Assembly (NCBI RefSeq): GCF_020297055.1
Contig: NZ_JAIXCQ010000018.1
Span: 1-45,495 of the forward strand
Origin: Isoptericola luteus
Lineage (GTDB): Bacteria > Actinomycetota > Actinomycetes > Actinomycetales > Cellulomonadaceae
DNA length: 45,495 bases
Reading direction: 5' to 3'
The notes below the pieces were generated by a model that saw only the letters and a program-made list of their open reading frames with translations, searched no databases and had not been told where the DNA came from. A program made the translations under genes and the position numbers. Positions 1-7,881 of the stretch are shown here, in pieces. The stretch's first letter is position 1. Every line of letters starts with the position of its first letter.

Positions 1-294
1 GGCCTGCACCCGCTCCAACGCGGACGCATAATCCACCAACGCGCTCCCGGTGGCCTCATACCGCGCATACGCCCGCCGGATCTGGGAGACCGTGTCCTCC
101 TTGGTCTCCATCAACGCATCCACCGCCCGGGAGACCGACCCCGCCACATCCAGACGCGACATCGCCCCCGCCGCACCATCGATCTACTCAGCGACCTCCA
201 GATAGTCCTGCCCCCCGGCAAGCACCAGCACCGGATCCCCCGGCGTCGGATCCGCATCCAACCCCACCGGCGACCAGTCAGCAGGCCTCACCAT
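1..294 (-). pseudogene. T7SS-type secreted / polymorphic toxin N-terminus, amber-interrupted and cut by window edge
   Basis: Read from the ATG at 294, the minus strand gives a typical start (MVRPADWSPVGLDADPTPGD...) of the actinobacterial 'putative T7SS-secreted protein' family. These are large multidomain proteins with an N-terminal helical WXG-like region and a variable C-terminal toxin. Codon 37 (184-186) is TAG. The same frame then continues without further stops to the window edge, with a helical, family-like sequence (IDGAAGAMSRLDVAGSVSRA and on). A single TCG-to-TAG change would explain the stop. Re-initiation at the internal ATG eight codons after the stop is possible. Third codon positions are less GC-rich than in neighbouring genes. 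The family assignment is from memory of the motif, so it is moderate; the interruption is seen directly. Confidence 0.6.
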
Positions 295-389
295 GGTGCC
301 TCTCCCCTCCTCGGCTCCCCCGGAGGTCAGCCAGCGAAATTCCCGTCCTCGTCCGCACGAGAGTACTCAGCCTCGGCCGGTGCCGCCCA

Positions 390-403
390 GGGGAGAGCTC
401 CCC
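390..403. terminator. Candidate hairpin terminator after hemD
   Basis: A perfect 6-bp inverted repeat with a 2-nt spacer (GGGGAG at 390-395, CTCCCC at 398-403) lies 11 nt beyond the hemD stop. There is no T-tract, which is common in high-GC actinobacteria. The stem is short, so this is only a candidate. Confidence 0.35.
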
Positions 404-414
404 ATCAGCCCTGG

Positions 415-1551
415 TCAGATGCTGTGCGCGAGCTCCAGGCGGTAGCCGCGCTTGACGACCGTCTTGACCAGGTCCCGCCGCCCCGCCGCCTCGCGCAGCC
501 GCGCGACGGCGACCTCGACCGCGTGCGGGTCGCGCGAGGAACCCGGCAGCACGTCCAGGACCCGCTCGCGCGGCACGACGTCGCCCCCGGCGGACGCGAG
601 CAGCCGCAGCACCGAGACCCCGGTGGGCGACAGCGGCAGCACCTGACCGTCGAGCACCGCGACGCGCGCCCGGATCACCAACGGCCCGGCCACGGTGGAC
701 AGCGCCACGGACTCCAGGTGCTCGTAGTGCCCCACGAGCGTGCGCACGAGCGCCCCGAGGCGACCGCGGTCGGGCTGCAGGGTCGGCGCCCCGCGCGACT
801 CCAGGGGCCGGGCGGTCACCGAGCCGACGGCGGCGGCCACCATCGAGCCGTCGGCGAACCGGGCCACGACCTGGTCCAGCAGCCCCTGGTCCTCGACCGC
901 ACGCATCCACGCCTCCGCCCCCGGGGCCGAGGTGAACGCGACCGCGTCGATCTCCCCGGCGGCGGCGGCGCGCACGGACGCCTCGACGGCCGCCGGGTCC
1001 GGCGGCGGCCCCCACCGGTAGACGACGAGCGCCGACACCCGGGCGCCCGCCTTGGCGAACACCACGTCCAGGCCGTCCGCCCCCGCGCCGTGGTGCTGGA
1101 TCGCGACGTGCAGCCCGGAGACCCCCTCGCTGAGCAGCACCTCGGCGACCTCCGCCGACGTCTCGGACTCCGCGACCCAGTCGGCCTGCAGCCCCGCCGC
1201 CTGGATCGCGCCGCGCGCCTTCGGCCCCCGCGCCACGAGCCGCGCCCGGCCCAGGGCGGCGAGCAGGTCGTCCGCGAGGCCGTGCGCGTCGGCGGCCTCG
1301 ACCCAGGCGCGGAACCCGACCCCGGTGGTGACGACGACGACGTCGGGCGCGTCGTCGAGCAGCGCGCGCGTCGCGGAGATCAGGGTGTCGTCGTCGACGT
1401 GGGAGACCATGCTCAGCGCCGGGGCGTGGCGCACCGAGGCGCCGCGGCGCTCGAGCGCCGCGGCGAGCTCGCCGGACCGCCGGTCCGCCGTCACCAGCAC
1501 CGTGCAGCCCGCCATGACCTGCCCGAGCACCGGGCGGGTCGGCTCAGCCAC
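415..1551 (-). CDS. hemD: Uroporphyrinogen-III synthase fused to OmpR-type winged-helix domain
   Basis: About 378 aa. Residues from about 14 to 270 resemble HemD, which closes and inverts ring D of hydroxymethylbilane to give uroporphyrinogen III: an LVTADRRSGELAAALERRGA start, a VVTTGVGF segment and a [12 protein letters not shown] segment. The last ~95 residues, with LSPTGVSVLRLLASAGGDVV and VAVARLRE...VKTVVKRGYRLE, form a winged helix like the DNA-binding domain of OmpR regulators. Such HemD-wHTH fusions are known in actinobacteria near nitrite reductase genes, so this protein may also regulate the cluster (inference). I chose the GTG at 1551 because a GGGAGGGG ribosome site precedes it and it overlaps the end of cobA by 8 nt. 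An ATG at 1515 is the alternative. It is the last gene of the nirBD-cobA-hemD operon. Confidence 0.85.
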   Translation of the reverse strand: MAEPTRPVLGQVMAGCTVLVTADRRSGELAAALERRGASVRHAPALSMVSHVDDDTLISATRALLDDAPDVVVVTTGVGFRAWVEAADAHGLADDLLAALGRARLVARGPKARGAIQAAGLQADWVAESETSAEVAEVLLSEGVSGLHVAIQHHGAGADGLDVVFAKAGARVSALVVYRWGPPPDPAAVEASVRAAAAGEIDAVAFTSAPGAEAWMRAVEDQGLLDQVVARFADGSMVAAAVGSVTARPLESRGAPTLQPDRGRLGALVRTLVGHYEHLESVALSTVAGPLVIRARVAVLDGQVLPLSPTGVSVLRLLASAGGDVVPRERVLDVLPGSSRDPHAVEVAVARLREAAGRRDLVKTVVKRGYRLELAHSI

Positions 1552-2377
1552 CGGCCCCTCCCACGGCTCGGGCGCGGCGGTCGCCGGCCCCGCCGGGCGC
1601 CCGGCCTCCTCCTGCGACACGCACAGCCTCCAGAAGTCCCTCGTCCGCCACGGCCCCCACCACGACCACGGCGGGAGACCGCACGCCGACCTCCTCGGCA
1701 CGCTTGGCCGCCAGGTCGAGGGCGGCGCGCGTGACGCGCTGGTCGGGCAGGGAGCCCCGTTCCACGATCGCCACGGGGGTACCGGGGTCTGCACCGGCGT
1801 CGAGCAGGTGGGCCACGATCGCGGGCAGGGCGGAGACCCCCATGAGGATGACCAGGGTAGCGGCGCGCTGCGTGACGCAGGACACGGAGACCGCATCGAG
1901 GACAGGACCGTGCCCCGCCTCCCCCTCGCGGGTGTGCCCGGTGACGACGTGGAACGCGGTGGTCGTCCCGCGGTGCGTGAGCGGGATGCCGGCCAGCGCC
2001 GGGGCCGCGAGCGCCGACGAGACACCGGGCACCACCTCGACCTCGACGCCCGCCGCACGGCACGCCGCGACCTCCTCCCCGCCGCGGCCGAAGACGAACG
2101 GGTCGCCGCCCTTGAGCCGCACGACCCGCTGGCCGGCCTGCGCGCGGGCCACGATCAGCGCGTCGATCTCGTGCTGCGGCAGCGTGTGCCGCCCGGGCGT
2201 CTTGCCGACGTCGACGACCTCGACCCCCGGCCCCAGGTCGTCCAGCACCTCGGTAGGCACGAGCCGGTCGGTGACGACCACGTCCGCCGTCGTCAGGGCC
2301 CGCCACGCACGGTAGGTGAGCAGGTCGGCCGCGCCCGGCCCGGCGCCGACCAGCGTCACCCGCCCGAAGGAGGTCAT
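1544..2377 (-). CDS. cobA: Uroporphyrinogen-III C-methyltransferase (SUMT)
   Basis: 277 aa. Transfers two methyl groups from SAM to uroporphyrinogen III at C2 and C7 to make precorrin-2, the entry point to siroheme, which NirB needs. Family signatures are visible: VTLVGAGPGAADLLT at the N-terminus, VVRLKGGDPFVFGRGGEE in the middle, and VVPGVSSALAAPALAGIPLTHR (SAM/substrate region). Length is close to the usual 250-280 aa of single-domain SUMT. It lacks the CysG dehydrogenase/chelatase domain, so the later siroheme steps must be encoded elsewhere. The ATG overlaps the nirD stop (ATGA), which indicates translational coupling. Confidence 0.93.
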   Translation of the reverse strand: MTSFGRVTLVGAGPGAADLLTYRAWRALTTADVVVTDRLVPTEVLDDLGPGVEVVDVGKTPGRHTLPQHEIDALIVARAQAGQRVVRLKGGDPFVFGRGGEEVAACRAAGVEVEVVPGVSSALAAPALAGIPLTHRGTTTAFHVVTGHTREGEAGHGPVLDAVSVSCVTQRAATLVILMGVSALPAIVAHLLDAGADPGTPVAIVERGSLPDQRVTRAALDLAAKRAEEVGVRSPAVVVVGAVADEGLLEAVRVAGGGRAPGGAGDRRARAVGGAGG

Positions 2378-2790
2378 CCGAGCCCCACGTGGACGACGCC
2401 GTCCGCCACGACGACGGGGTACGACGCCAGGTCGCCGGACAGCCCCTCGCGCGGCTCCTTGCCGGCGGCCTCGAGGCACCGTCCGGAGGAGAGCTCGAAC
2501 ACCTGCTTGTACACGGGGGCGGCGACGGTGGGCGTGCCGCGCCGCGTCCCCACGATGCCGCGCGACATGACGTTCGCCCCGGCGTACGGGTCGAGCTGCT
2601 GGACGGCGTGCACCGTGCCGTCCACGAGCCGGAACAGCGCGACCTGCACCTCCTCGCCGTCGGACCCGGTGACCAGCGCCGCCACCCCCCGCTCGGGGAC
2701 GAGCGCGTCCAGCGGGCAGACGGCGGTCCAGCAGGGGCCGGCGACGACCGGCGGGGCGGAGGTCGGCGGGGTCGGGGCGAGGGTGCTCAT
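2374..2790 (-). CDS. nirD: Nitrite reductase (NADH) small subunit
   Basis: 138 aa. Small subunit of the cytoplasmic assimilatory NADH-nitrite reductase. It has the Rieske-like fold sequence of NirD (WTAVCPLDALVPERGVAALV; VHAVQQLDPYAGANVMSRGIVG; VAAPVYKQVFELSSGRCLE). As usual for NirD, the Cys/His ligand pairs of true Rieske proteins are not present, so no cluster is expected. It is coupled by ATGA overlaps on both sides (nirB stop at 2787-2789, cobA start at 2377). Confidence 0.93.
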   Translation of the reverse strand: MSTLAPTPPTSAPPVVAGPCWTAVCPLDALVPERGVAALVTGSDGEEVQVALFRLVDGTVHAVQQLDPYAGANVMSRGIVGTRRGTPTVAAPVYKQVFELSSGRCLEAAGKEPREGLSGDLASYPVVVADGVVHVGLG

Positions 2791-5486
2791 GCGCGAACCT
2801 CCAGGGTGGGACCGGCCACGAGGACCGGAGCGTCGACGACGGGGACCAGGTCGGGGTCGAAGGCGCCGGCGGCGACCTCGTCGGGCGTGGCGGGCCGCTT
2901 CTGCCCGCGCTCGGGGACGTACGCGAGCGCCGGGTCCGGCGTCGTCGGCGCGTTGACGAACGAGCCGAACCGGGCGAGCTTCTCGGGGTCCGCGAGGACG
3001 GCCTTCCACTCGTCCTCGTACGCCTCGACGTGTGCCGCCATCGCGGCGTCCAGGTCGGCGCAGATGCCGAGCGAGTCGTCCAGGACGACCGCGCGCACGC
3101 CGTCGAGCCCCCCGGAGACGTCGTCCAGCCACGGGGCGGTGCGCTGCAGGCGGTCGGCCGTGCGGATGTAGTACATGAGGAAGCGGTCGATGGTGCGGAT
3201 CAGGGCCGCGTCGTCCAGGTCCTCGGCGAGGAGCTGCGCGTGGCGCGGTGTCTGGCCGCCGTTGCCGCCGACGTAGACGTTCCATCCCTTGTCGGTGGCG
3301 ATGACGCCGACGTCCTTGCCGCGGGCCTCCGCGCACTCGCGCGCGCAGCCCGAGACGCCGAGCTTCAGCTTGTGCGGCGAGCGCAGCCCCCGGTAGCGCA
3401 GCTCGAGGTGCACCGCCATGCCCACGGAGTCCTGCACGCCGTAGCGGCACCACGTGGAGCCGACGCACGACTTCACCGTGCGCAGCGACTTGCCGTACGC
3501 GTGGCCGGACTCGAACCCGGCGTCCACGAGCCGCGCCCAGATCTGCGGGAGCTGCTCGACCCGCGCGCCGAACATGTCGATGCGCTGGCCGCCGGTGATC
3601 TTCGTGTACAGGCCGAAGTCCTTGGCGACCTGGCCGACGACGATCAGGCCTTCGGGGGTGACCTCCCCGCCGGGCATGCGCGGGACGACGGAGTACGTGC
3701 CGTCCTTCTGCATGTTGGCGAGCATGTGGTCGTTCGTGTCCTGCAGCGCCGCCTGCTCGCCGGCGAGGATGTGCCCGTTGCCCAGGCTCGCCAGGACCGA
3801 CGCCACCACCGGCTTGCAGACGTCGCAGCCGCGACCGGCGTCGGTGGTCCCGTCGGGCACCCGGCCGAAGCGGGCGATGATCTCCGAGAACGTGTGCAGG
3901 TCGGCCCCGCGGACGGCGTCGAACAGCTCCGCGCGGGACAGCTCGAAGTGCTCGCACAGCGCGTTGCTCACCTCGACGCCCGCCTTGGTGAGCTCCGTCT
4001 TGACGAGCTTGGTCACCAGGGGCACGCACGCCCCGCACGTGGTGCCGGCCCGGGTGCAGGCCTTGACCCCCGCGACGTCGGTGCACCCGTGCTCCGTGAC
4101 CGCCCCGCGGACGGCGCCCGCGGAGACGTTGTTGCACGAGCACACCTGCGCCTCGTCCGGCAGCTCCAGCGCCGGCGCCCCGCCGCCCTCCGGCAGCAGG
4201 AACGCGGCCGGGTCGCCGGGGAGCTCGGCGCCGAGCATCGGCCGCAGCGACGCGTACGGCGCCGCGTCGCCGACGAAGACGCCGCCCAGCAGCGTGCGGG
4301 CGTCGTCCGACATCACGAGCTTCTTGTAGACGCCCGCCAGCGGGTCGGCCCACACGATCTCGACCGACTTCTCGGTGCGGCCGTGCGCGTCGCCGAAGCT
4401 GGCCACGTCGACGCCGGAGAGCTTGAGCTTGGTGGCCGTGTCCGCGCCCGGGAACACCGCCTCGCCGCCGAGCAGCCGGTCGACCACGACCTCCGCCATC
4501 GTGTTGCCGGGCGCCACCAGCCCGAGGCAGCGCCCCTCGATGCAGGCGACCTCGCCGATCGCCCAGACGTGCGGGTCGGCCGTGCGGCACGTGAGGTCGA
4601 CGACGGCGCCGCCGCGCTCGCCGGTCTCCAGCCCCGCCGCACGGGCGAGCTCGTCGCGAGGGCGCACCCCCGTGGCCAGGACCACGACGTCGACGTCGAG
4701 CCGGCCGCCGTCGGCGAAGTCCATGCGCCCCACGTGGCCGGTGCGCCGGTGCGGCCGGATCTCCTTGGTCGCGGTCTCGGCGCGCACCGAGATGCCCTTG
4801 TCGTTGATGAGCCGCTTGAGCGCCTGCCCGCCGCCGAGGTCGATCTGCACGCCCATGAGGTGGGTGCCGAACTCGATCACCGTGGCCTGCGCGCCGAGCG
4901 CCTTGAGCGCGCCCGCCGCCTCCAGGCCGAGCAGGCCGCCACCCACGACGGCGCCGCGCACCGGCTTCTCGACCACGCCGCCGCGCGTCTCCACACGCCC
5001 CGCCTCCCGCTTGGCCTCGACCCAGCCGCGCAGGGCCGCGACGTCGTCGATGGTGCGGTAGACGAACACGCCGGGCAGGTCGTTGCCCGGGATCGGCGGC
5101 ACGGCGGCGTTCGAGCCGGTGGCGAGCACGAGCTCGTCGTAGGCGTGCACCCGCCCGAGCCGGTCGGTGACGGTGCGCGCCTCGCGGTCGATCGCGGAGA
5201 CCTTGCAGTCGCGGTGCAGCTCGACCAGCGGGTCGTCCCACAGGGCCGGGTCGCCCAGGGTGAGCTCGTCGGCGTCGCGCACCTCGAAGTAGCGGGTGAG
5301 CCCCACGCGGTCGTACGGCTTGCGGGGCTCCTCGGCGAAGACGCTGACACGCCACGCGCCGTCCGTGTCGCGGGACCGCAGGGCCTCGACGAAACGCTGG
5401 GCGACCATGCCGCCGCCGATGACGACCACGTGCCGCCGCGTGTCGCCGGGGCCGTCGACGCTGGTGGTGGGGGGCTCGCTGCTCAT
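2787..5486 (-). CDS. nirB: Nitrite reductase (NADH) large subunit
   Basis: 899 aa. Reduces nitrite to ammonium with NADH in the cytoplasm. Domains in order: a pyridine-nucleotide disulfide-oxidoreductase module with an FAD site near residues 18-35 (VVVIGGGMVAQRFVEAL) and an NAD site (AVVGGGLLGLEAAGAL); a BFD-like [2Fe-2S] region (VCSCNNVSAG ... CTRAGTTCGACVP); then ferredoxin-like and siroheme/[4Fe-4S] domains with the Cys pairs CVGSTWC and GCARECAEARGKD. Length is a little above the ~850 aa norm. The gene appears leaderless: TAGCGT at 5493-5498 is 6 nt from the ATG. It heads nirB-nirD-cobA-hemD, which pairs the enzyme with its siroheme supply. Confidence 0.97.
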   Translation of the reverse strand: MSSEPPTTSVDGPGDTRRHVVVIGGGMVAQRFVEALRSRDTDGAWRVSVFAEEPRKPYDRVGLTRYFEVRDADELTLGDPALWDDPLVELHRDCKVSAIDREARTVTDRLGRVHAYDELVLATGSNAAVPPIPGNDLPGVFVYRTIDDVAALRGWVEAKREAGRVETRGGVVEKPVRGAVVGGGLLGLEAAGALKALGAQATVIEFGTHLMGVQIDLGGGQALKRLINDKGISVRAETATKEIRPHRRTGHVGRMDFADGGRLDVDVVVLATGVRPRDELARAAGLETGERGGAVVDLTCRTADPHVWAIGEVACIEGRCLGLVAPGNTMAEVVVDRLLGGEAVFPGADTATKLKLSGVDVASFGDAHGRTEKSVEIVWADPLAGVYKKLVMSDDARTLLGGVFVGDAAPYASLRPMLGAELPGDPAAFLLPEGGGAPALELPDEAQVCSCNNVSAGAVRGAVTEHGCTDVAGVKACTRAGTTCGACVPLVTKLVKTELTKAGVEVSNALCEHFELSRAELFDAVRGADLHTFSEIIARFGRVPDGTTDAGRGCDVCKPVVASVLASLGNGHILAGEQAALQDTNDHMLANMQKDGTYSVVPRMPGGEVTPEGLIVVGQVAKDFGLYTKITGGQRIDMFGARVEQLPQIWARLVDAGFESGHAYGKSLRTVKSCVGSTWCRYGVQDSVGMAVHLELRYRGLRSPHKLKLGVSGCARECAEARGKDVGVIATDKGWNVYVGGNGGQTPRHAQLLAEDLDDAALIRTIDRFLMYYIRTADRLQRTAPWLDDVSGGLDGVRAVVLDDSLGICADLDAAMAAHVEAYEDEWKAVLADPEKLARFGSFVNAPTTPDPALAYVPERGQKRPATPDEVAAGAFDPDLVPVVDAPVLVAGPTLEVRA

Positions 5487-5492
5487 GCCCCG

Positions 5493-5513
5493 ACGCTAGG
5501 AAACCGCCGTTTC
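5493..5513 (-). promoter_or_regulatory. nirB promoter: leaderless -10 and adjoining palindrome
   Basis: On the minus strand TAGCGT (5498-5493) lies 6 nt before the nirB ATG, as expected for a leaderless -10. A perfect inverted repeat GAAAC-CGCC-GTTTC (5500-5513) abuts and slightly overlaps its upstream side, where a regulator would block or position RNA polymerase. The protein that binds is unknown. GlnR-like boxes also contain GAAAC, but the spacing here is not the GlnR consensus. Confidence 0.5.
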
Positions 5514-5600
5514 ACCCGGGTGCGCCGGTCGTTACCCGGCGGGAACATCTGCCTCACGCGCGAAACAATCCGGGCGAGAGGAGTCCGTCGCGCGCGGAGG

Positions 5601-6071
5601 TCAGCCGCCGGGGACGACCTCGAGCGGGCCCTCGTCGGGGGTCGGCACCTGGAACCCGTCGTAGTACGCGGCGGCGACGTCGGGAGCCAGCAGCACGTCG
5701 TGCGCATGGGCGCCGGTGCGCGCGGCCACCCGCGCCAGCGCGACCTCCCGCGGCGTCGACACGAACACCACCTGCGCGACCACGCCGCGCTCCGCGCCGA
5801 GCCGGCGGTACTCGTCGCGGGACGCCCGGGACCAGAACGAGCTGTCGACGACGACGTCCCGCCCCTCGTCGAGCAGCGCGGCGACCCGCTCGCGCAGGTC
5901 GGCCGCGACCCGCTGCGCGACGTCGTCGGGCAACGGGTGCGCGGTGAACCCCTCGGCGAAGGCCAGGTCGTCGACGGACACGCGCACCCAGCCGGCGGCC
6001 TCGAGGCGACGGGCGTGCGTCGACTTCCCGGACCCTGCCGGGCCGCACATGAGGACCAGGTGTGCCGTCAT
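5601..6071 (-). CDS. Small P-loop kinase (AAA / zeta-toxin-like ATPase fold)
   Basis: 156 aa. A Walker A motif GPAGSGKST sits at about residues 10-18. It is followed by a conserved aspartate pair in VSVDDLAFAEG, a lid-like arginine region, and a strand VVFVSTPREVALARVAARTG typical of nucleotide/polynucleotide-kinase-like P-loop phosphotransferases. The substrate cannot be told from the sequence. It has its own candidate leaderless promoter (TAGGGT at 6080-6085, 8 nt from the ATG). It lies between the nitrate reductase operon and nirB in the same orientation, behind a large hairpin. Whether it serves nitrate metabolism or is a passenger is unknown. Confidence 0.75.
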   Translation of the reverse strand: MTAHLVLMCGPAGSGKSTHARRLEAAGWVRVSVDDLAFAEGFTAHPLPDDVAQRVAADLRERVAALLDEGRDVVVDSSFWSRASRDEYRRLGAERGVVAQVVFVSTPREVALARVAARTGAHAHDVLLAPDVAAAYYDGFQVPTPDEGPLEVVPGG

Positions 6072-6138
6072 GGCCGACGACCCTACCTACGTGCGCTGCG
6101 TCCGGGAGGGCCACGTGCTGGGGGAAGTGAGGGGACCC

Positions 6139-6217
6139 GACCGCGAGGTAGTGCTTCCCGTACCGCGGTAGTGCCCGGCGGGCACTACTCGGGTACGGGA
6201 AGCACTACCTCGCGGTC
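6139..6217. repeat. 79-nt nested hairpin, overlaps stop of the nitrate reductase FAD subunit
   Basis: Two perfect 26-nt complementary arms (6139-6164 and 6192-6217) enclose a second inverted repeat (GTAGTGCCC at 6168-6176, GGGCACTAC at 6180-6188). The TAG stop of the upstream gene (6205-6207) lies inside the right arm. It probably terminates or insulates the nas operon from the kinase and nirB genes. The arm shares the GTAGTGC core with the inner repeat, so the element looks composite, like a repetitive extragenic palindrome. Confidence 0.85.
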
Positions 6218-7881
6218 ACGGGCGTCGGGGTCTCTCGGCCCGCCGCCCCCAGCCACTCCACCAGCCCGCACACGGCCTCGGTGCAGCTTCCGCAGCCGGT
6301 CGTGGCACGGGTCGCGCGGGCGACGTCCTCGGTGCTGGTCGCGCCGTCGGCCACGCAGGCCGCGATGTCGTGCTTGGTCACGCCGTTGCAGCGGCACACG
6401 GTCGCGTCGTCGGGCATGCGCTCGGGGCTCGACGTGGTCTCCGCGGCCGGCATGACGGCGGTGAGCAGCAGGAAGGCCGGGTCCACGGGCACCGGGACAC
6501 GGCGGGTGTACGCGGCGGTGAGGTCGGCCGCCACCCGGGCGTCCCCGACGCACGTCGCGCCCACCAGCACGCCGTCGGCCACCACGGCCTCGACGTACCT
6601 GCCCGCCGCCGGGTCGACGAGGCGCAGGGCGCGCTCGCCGGGCACCGCCACCCGCCCGGCCCCGGAGCGCCCCATCGACACGACGCTCAGCGTGCCCGCC
6701 TTGACCTTGACGACGTCGGTGCCGCGCGTGTCCACGCCACGGTCCGACGGCGCCCGGCTCGTCAGGAGCGTGCCGAGCCGCACCGCCATCGTGGGCCGCT
6801 CGCCGTCGTGCGGCAGGCGCAGGTGCTCGGACGGTCCGCGCCGCACGGGCACGGGGGCAGGCGGGGCGGCGGCGAGCGTCACCAGCCGCTCGGCCAGCCG
6901 CCGTGCCTGGTCCCAGCCCTCCGCGACCAGGCCGCGCGAGCCCTCCGGCGGTTGCGCGCAGTCCCCGACGGCGTAGACCCGCGGGTCGCTCACGCTCGCC
7001 AGGTCCGGACCGACCACGACCCCGCGGTCGACGGCCAGCCCCGCCCGCCGGGCGAGCGCGGTGGCGGGGACGGTACCGCACGCGAGCACGACGAGCCCGG
7101 CGCCGATCACCTCGCCCGCCGACGCCCTGCCTGTCTCACCGTCACCCTCGCCCCCGACCCGGACGCCCACGGCGCGGCCGCCCACGACCAGCACCTCGGC
7201 GAGCGGGGCGCCCAGGTGCACCGAGACTCCGGCGTCGCGCAGGCTCGCGCGCAGCACGCCCGCCGCGTCGTCGTCGAGCTGGCGTTCCATGAGCGAGCGC
7301 CCCGGGTGCACGAGCGCGACCTGCAGGCCGCGCCTCGCCAGCCCGGTCGCCACCTCCACACCGAGCACTCCCCCGCCCACCACGACGGCCCGGGGCGCGT
7401 TGACGGTCGCGGCGACGATCTCGCGCGCGTCGTCCAGCGTGCGCAGCGCGTGCACGCCGGCGGGCAACGCGCCGTCCGACCCGGTGCCCTGCCCAGGAAC
7501 CGCGGCCAGCCCCGGCACCTCGGGGACGCGGGCGACGGCCCCGGTGGCGATCACGAGGTGGTCGTACGGGTGGCGCGTGCCGTCGTCGGCGAGGACCTCG
7601 CGCGCCGTGCGGTCGACCGCGACGGCCGCGACCTCGCGCCGCACGGCGACCCGCTCGCCGCCCGGCAACGGCATCACGATCGCGGCGACGTCCGTGCGGC
7701 CCGCGACGACGTCGCTCAGCAGCACCCGGTTGTACGGCTCGTAGGGCTCGGCCCCGAGCACGGTGACGTCGAGGGCGCCGTCCGTGTCTCGGCGCGCCAG
7801 CTCGTCGGCGAGCCGGGCGCCGACCATGCCGAGGCCGACCACGATGACGCGCTGCGGCACGCGGAGCGGGGGCAGGGTCAT
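6205..7881 (-). CDS. FAD/[2Fe-2S] electron-transfer subunit of assimilatory nitrate reductase (NasB/NasC-like)
   Basis: 558 aa. An FAD-dependent pyridine-nucleotide oxidoreductase related to the N-terminal half of NirB: FAD site VIVVGLGMVGARLADEL near residue 12, NAD site AVVVGGGVLGVEVATGL, and CGTVPATALARRAGL. A C-terminal BFD-like [2Fe-2S] domain carries the Cys set VCRCNGVTKHDI ... TTGCGSCTEAVC. It probably passes electrons from NAD(P)H to NasA. The ATG at 7881 follows a strong AGGAGG 7 nt upstream and overlaps the nasA stop (ATGA). The last codons and the stop are contributed by the palindrome at 6139-6217. Confidence 0.85.
   Translation of the reverse strand: MTLPPLRVPQRVIVVGLGMVGARLADELARRDTDGALDVTVLGAEPYEPYNRVLLSDVVAGRTDVAAIVMPLPGGERVAVRREVAAVAVDRTAREVLADDGTRHPYDHLVIATGAVARVPEVPGLAAVPGQGTGSDGALPAGVHALRTLDDAREIVAATVNAPRAVVVGGGVLGVEVATGLARRGLQVALVHPGRSLMERQLDDDAAGVLRASLRDAGVSVHLGAPLAEVLVVGGRAVGVRVGGEGDGETGRASAGEVIGAGLVVLACGTVPATALARRAGLAVDRGVVVGPDLASVSDPRVYAVGDCAQPPEGSRGLVAEGWDQARRLAERLVTLAAAPPAPVPVRRGPSEHLRLPHDGERPTMAVRLGTLLTSRAPSDRGVDTRGTDVVKVKAGTLSVVSMGRSGAGRVAVPGERALRLVDPAAGRYVEAVVADGVLVGATCVGDARVAADLTAAYTRRVPVPVDPAFLLLTAVMPAAETTSSPERMPDDATVCRCNGVTKHDIAACVADGATSTEDVARATRATTGCGSCTEAVCGLVEWLGAAGRETPTPVTAR

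Noticed and set aside
2787-5355. Long Arg/Pro/Gly-rich frames opposite or offset to nirB and other genes, some above 1000 aa
   Set aside because: These are typical shadow frames of very GC-rich DNA, with no domains, no ribosome sites and full overlap with well-supported genes.
5487-5600. GlnR box upstream of nirB
   Set aside because: GTAAC and GAAAC segments occur, but their spacing does not fit the paired GlnR consensus, so only the palindrome is reported.
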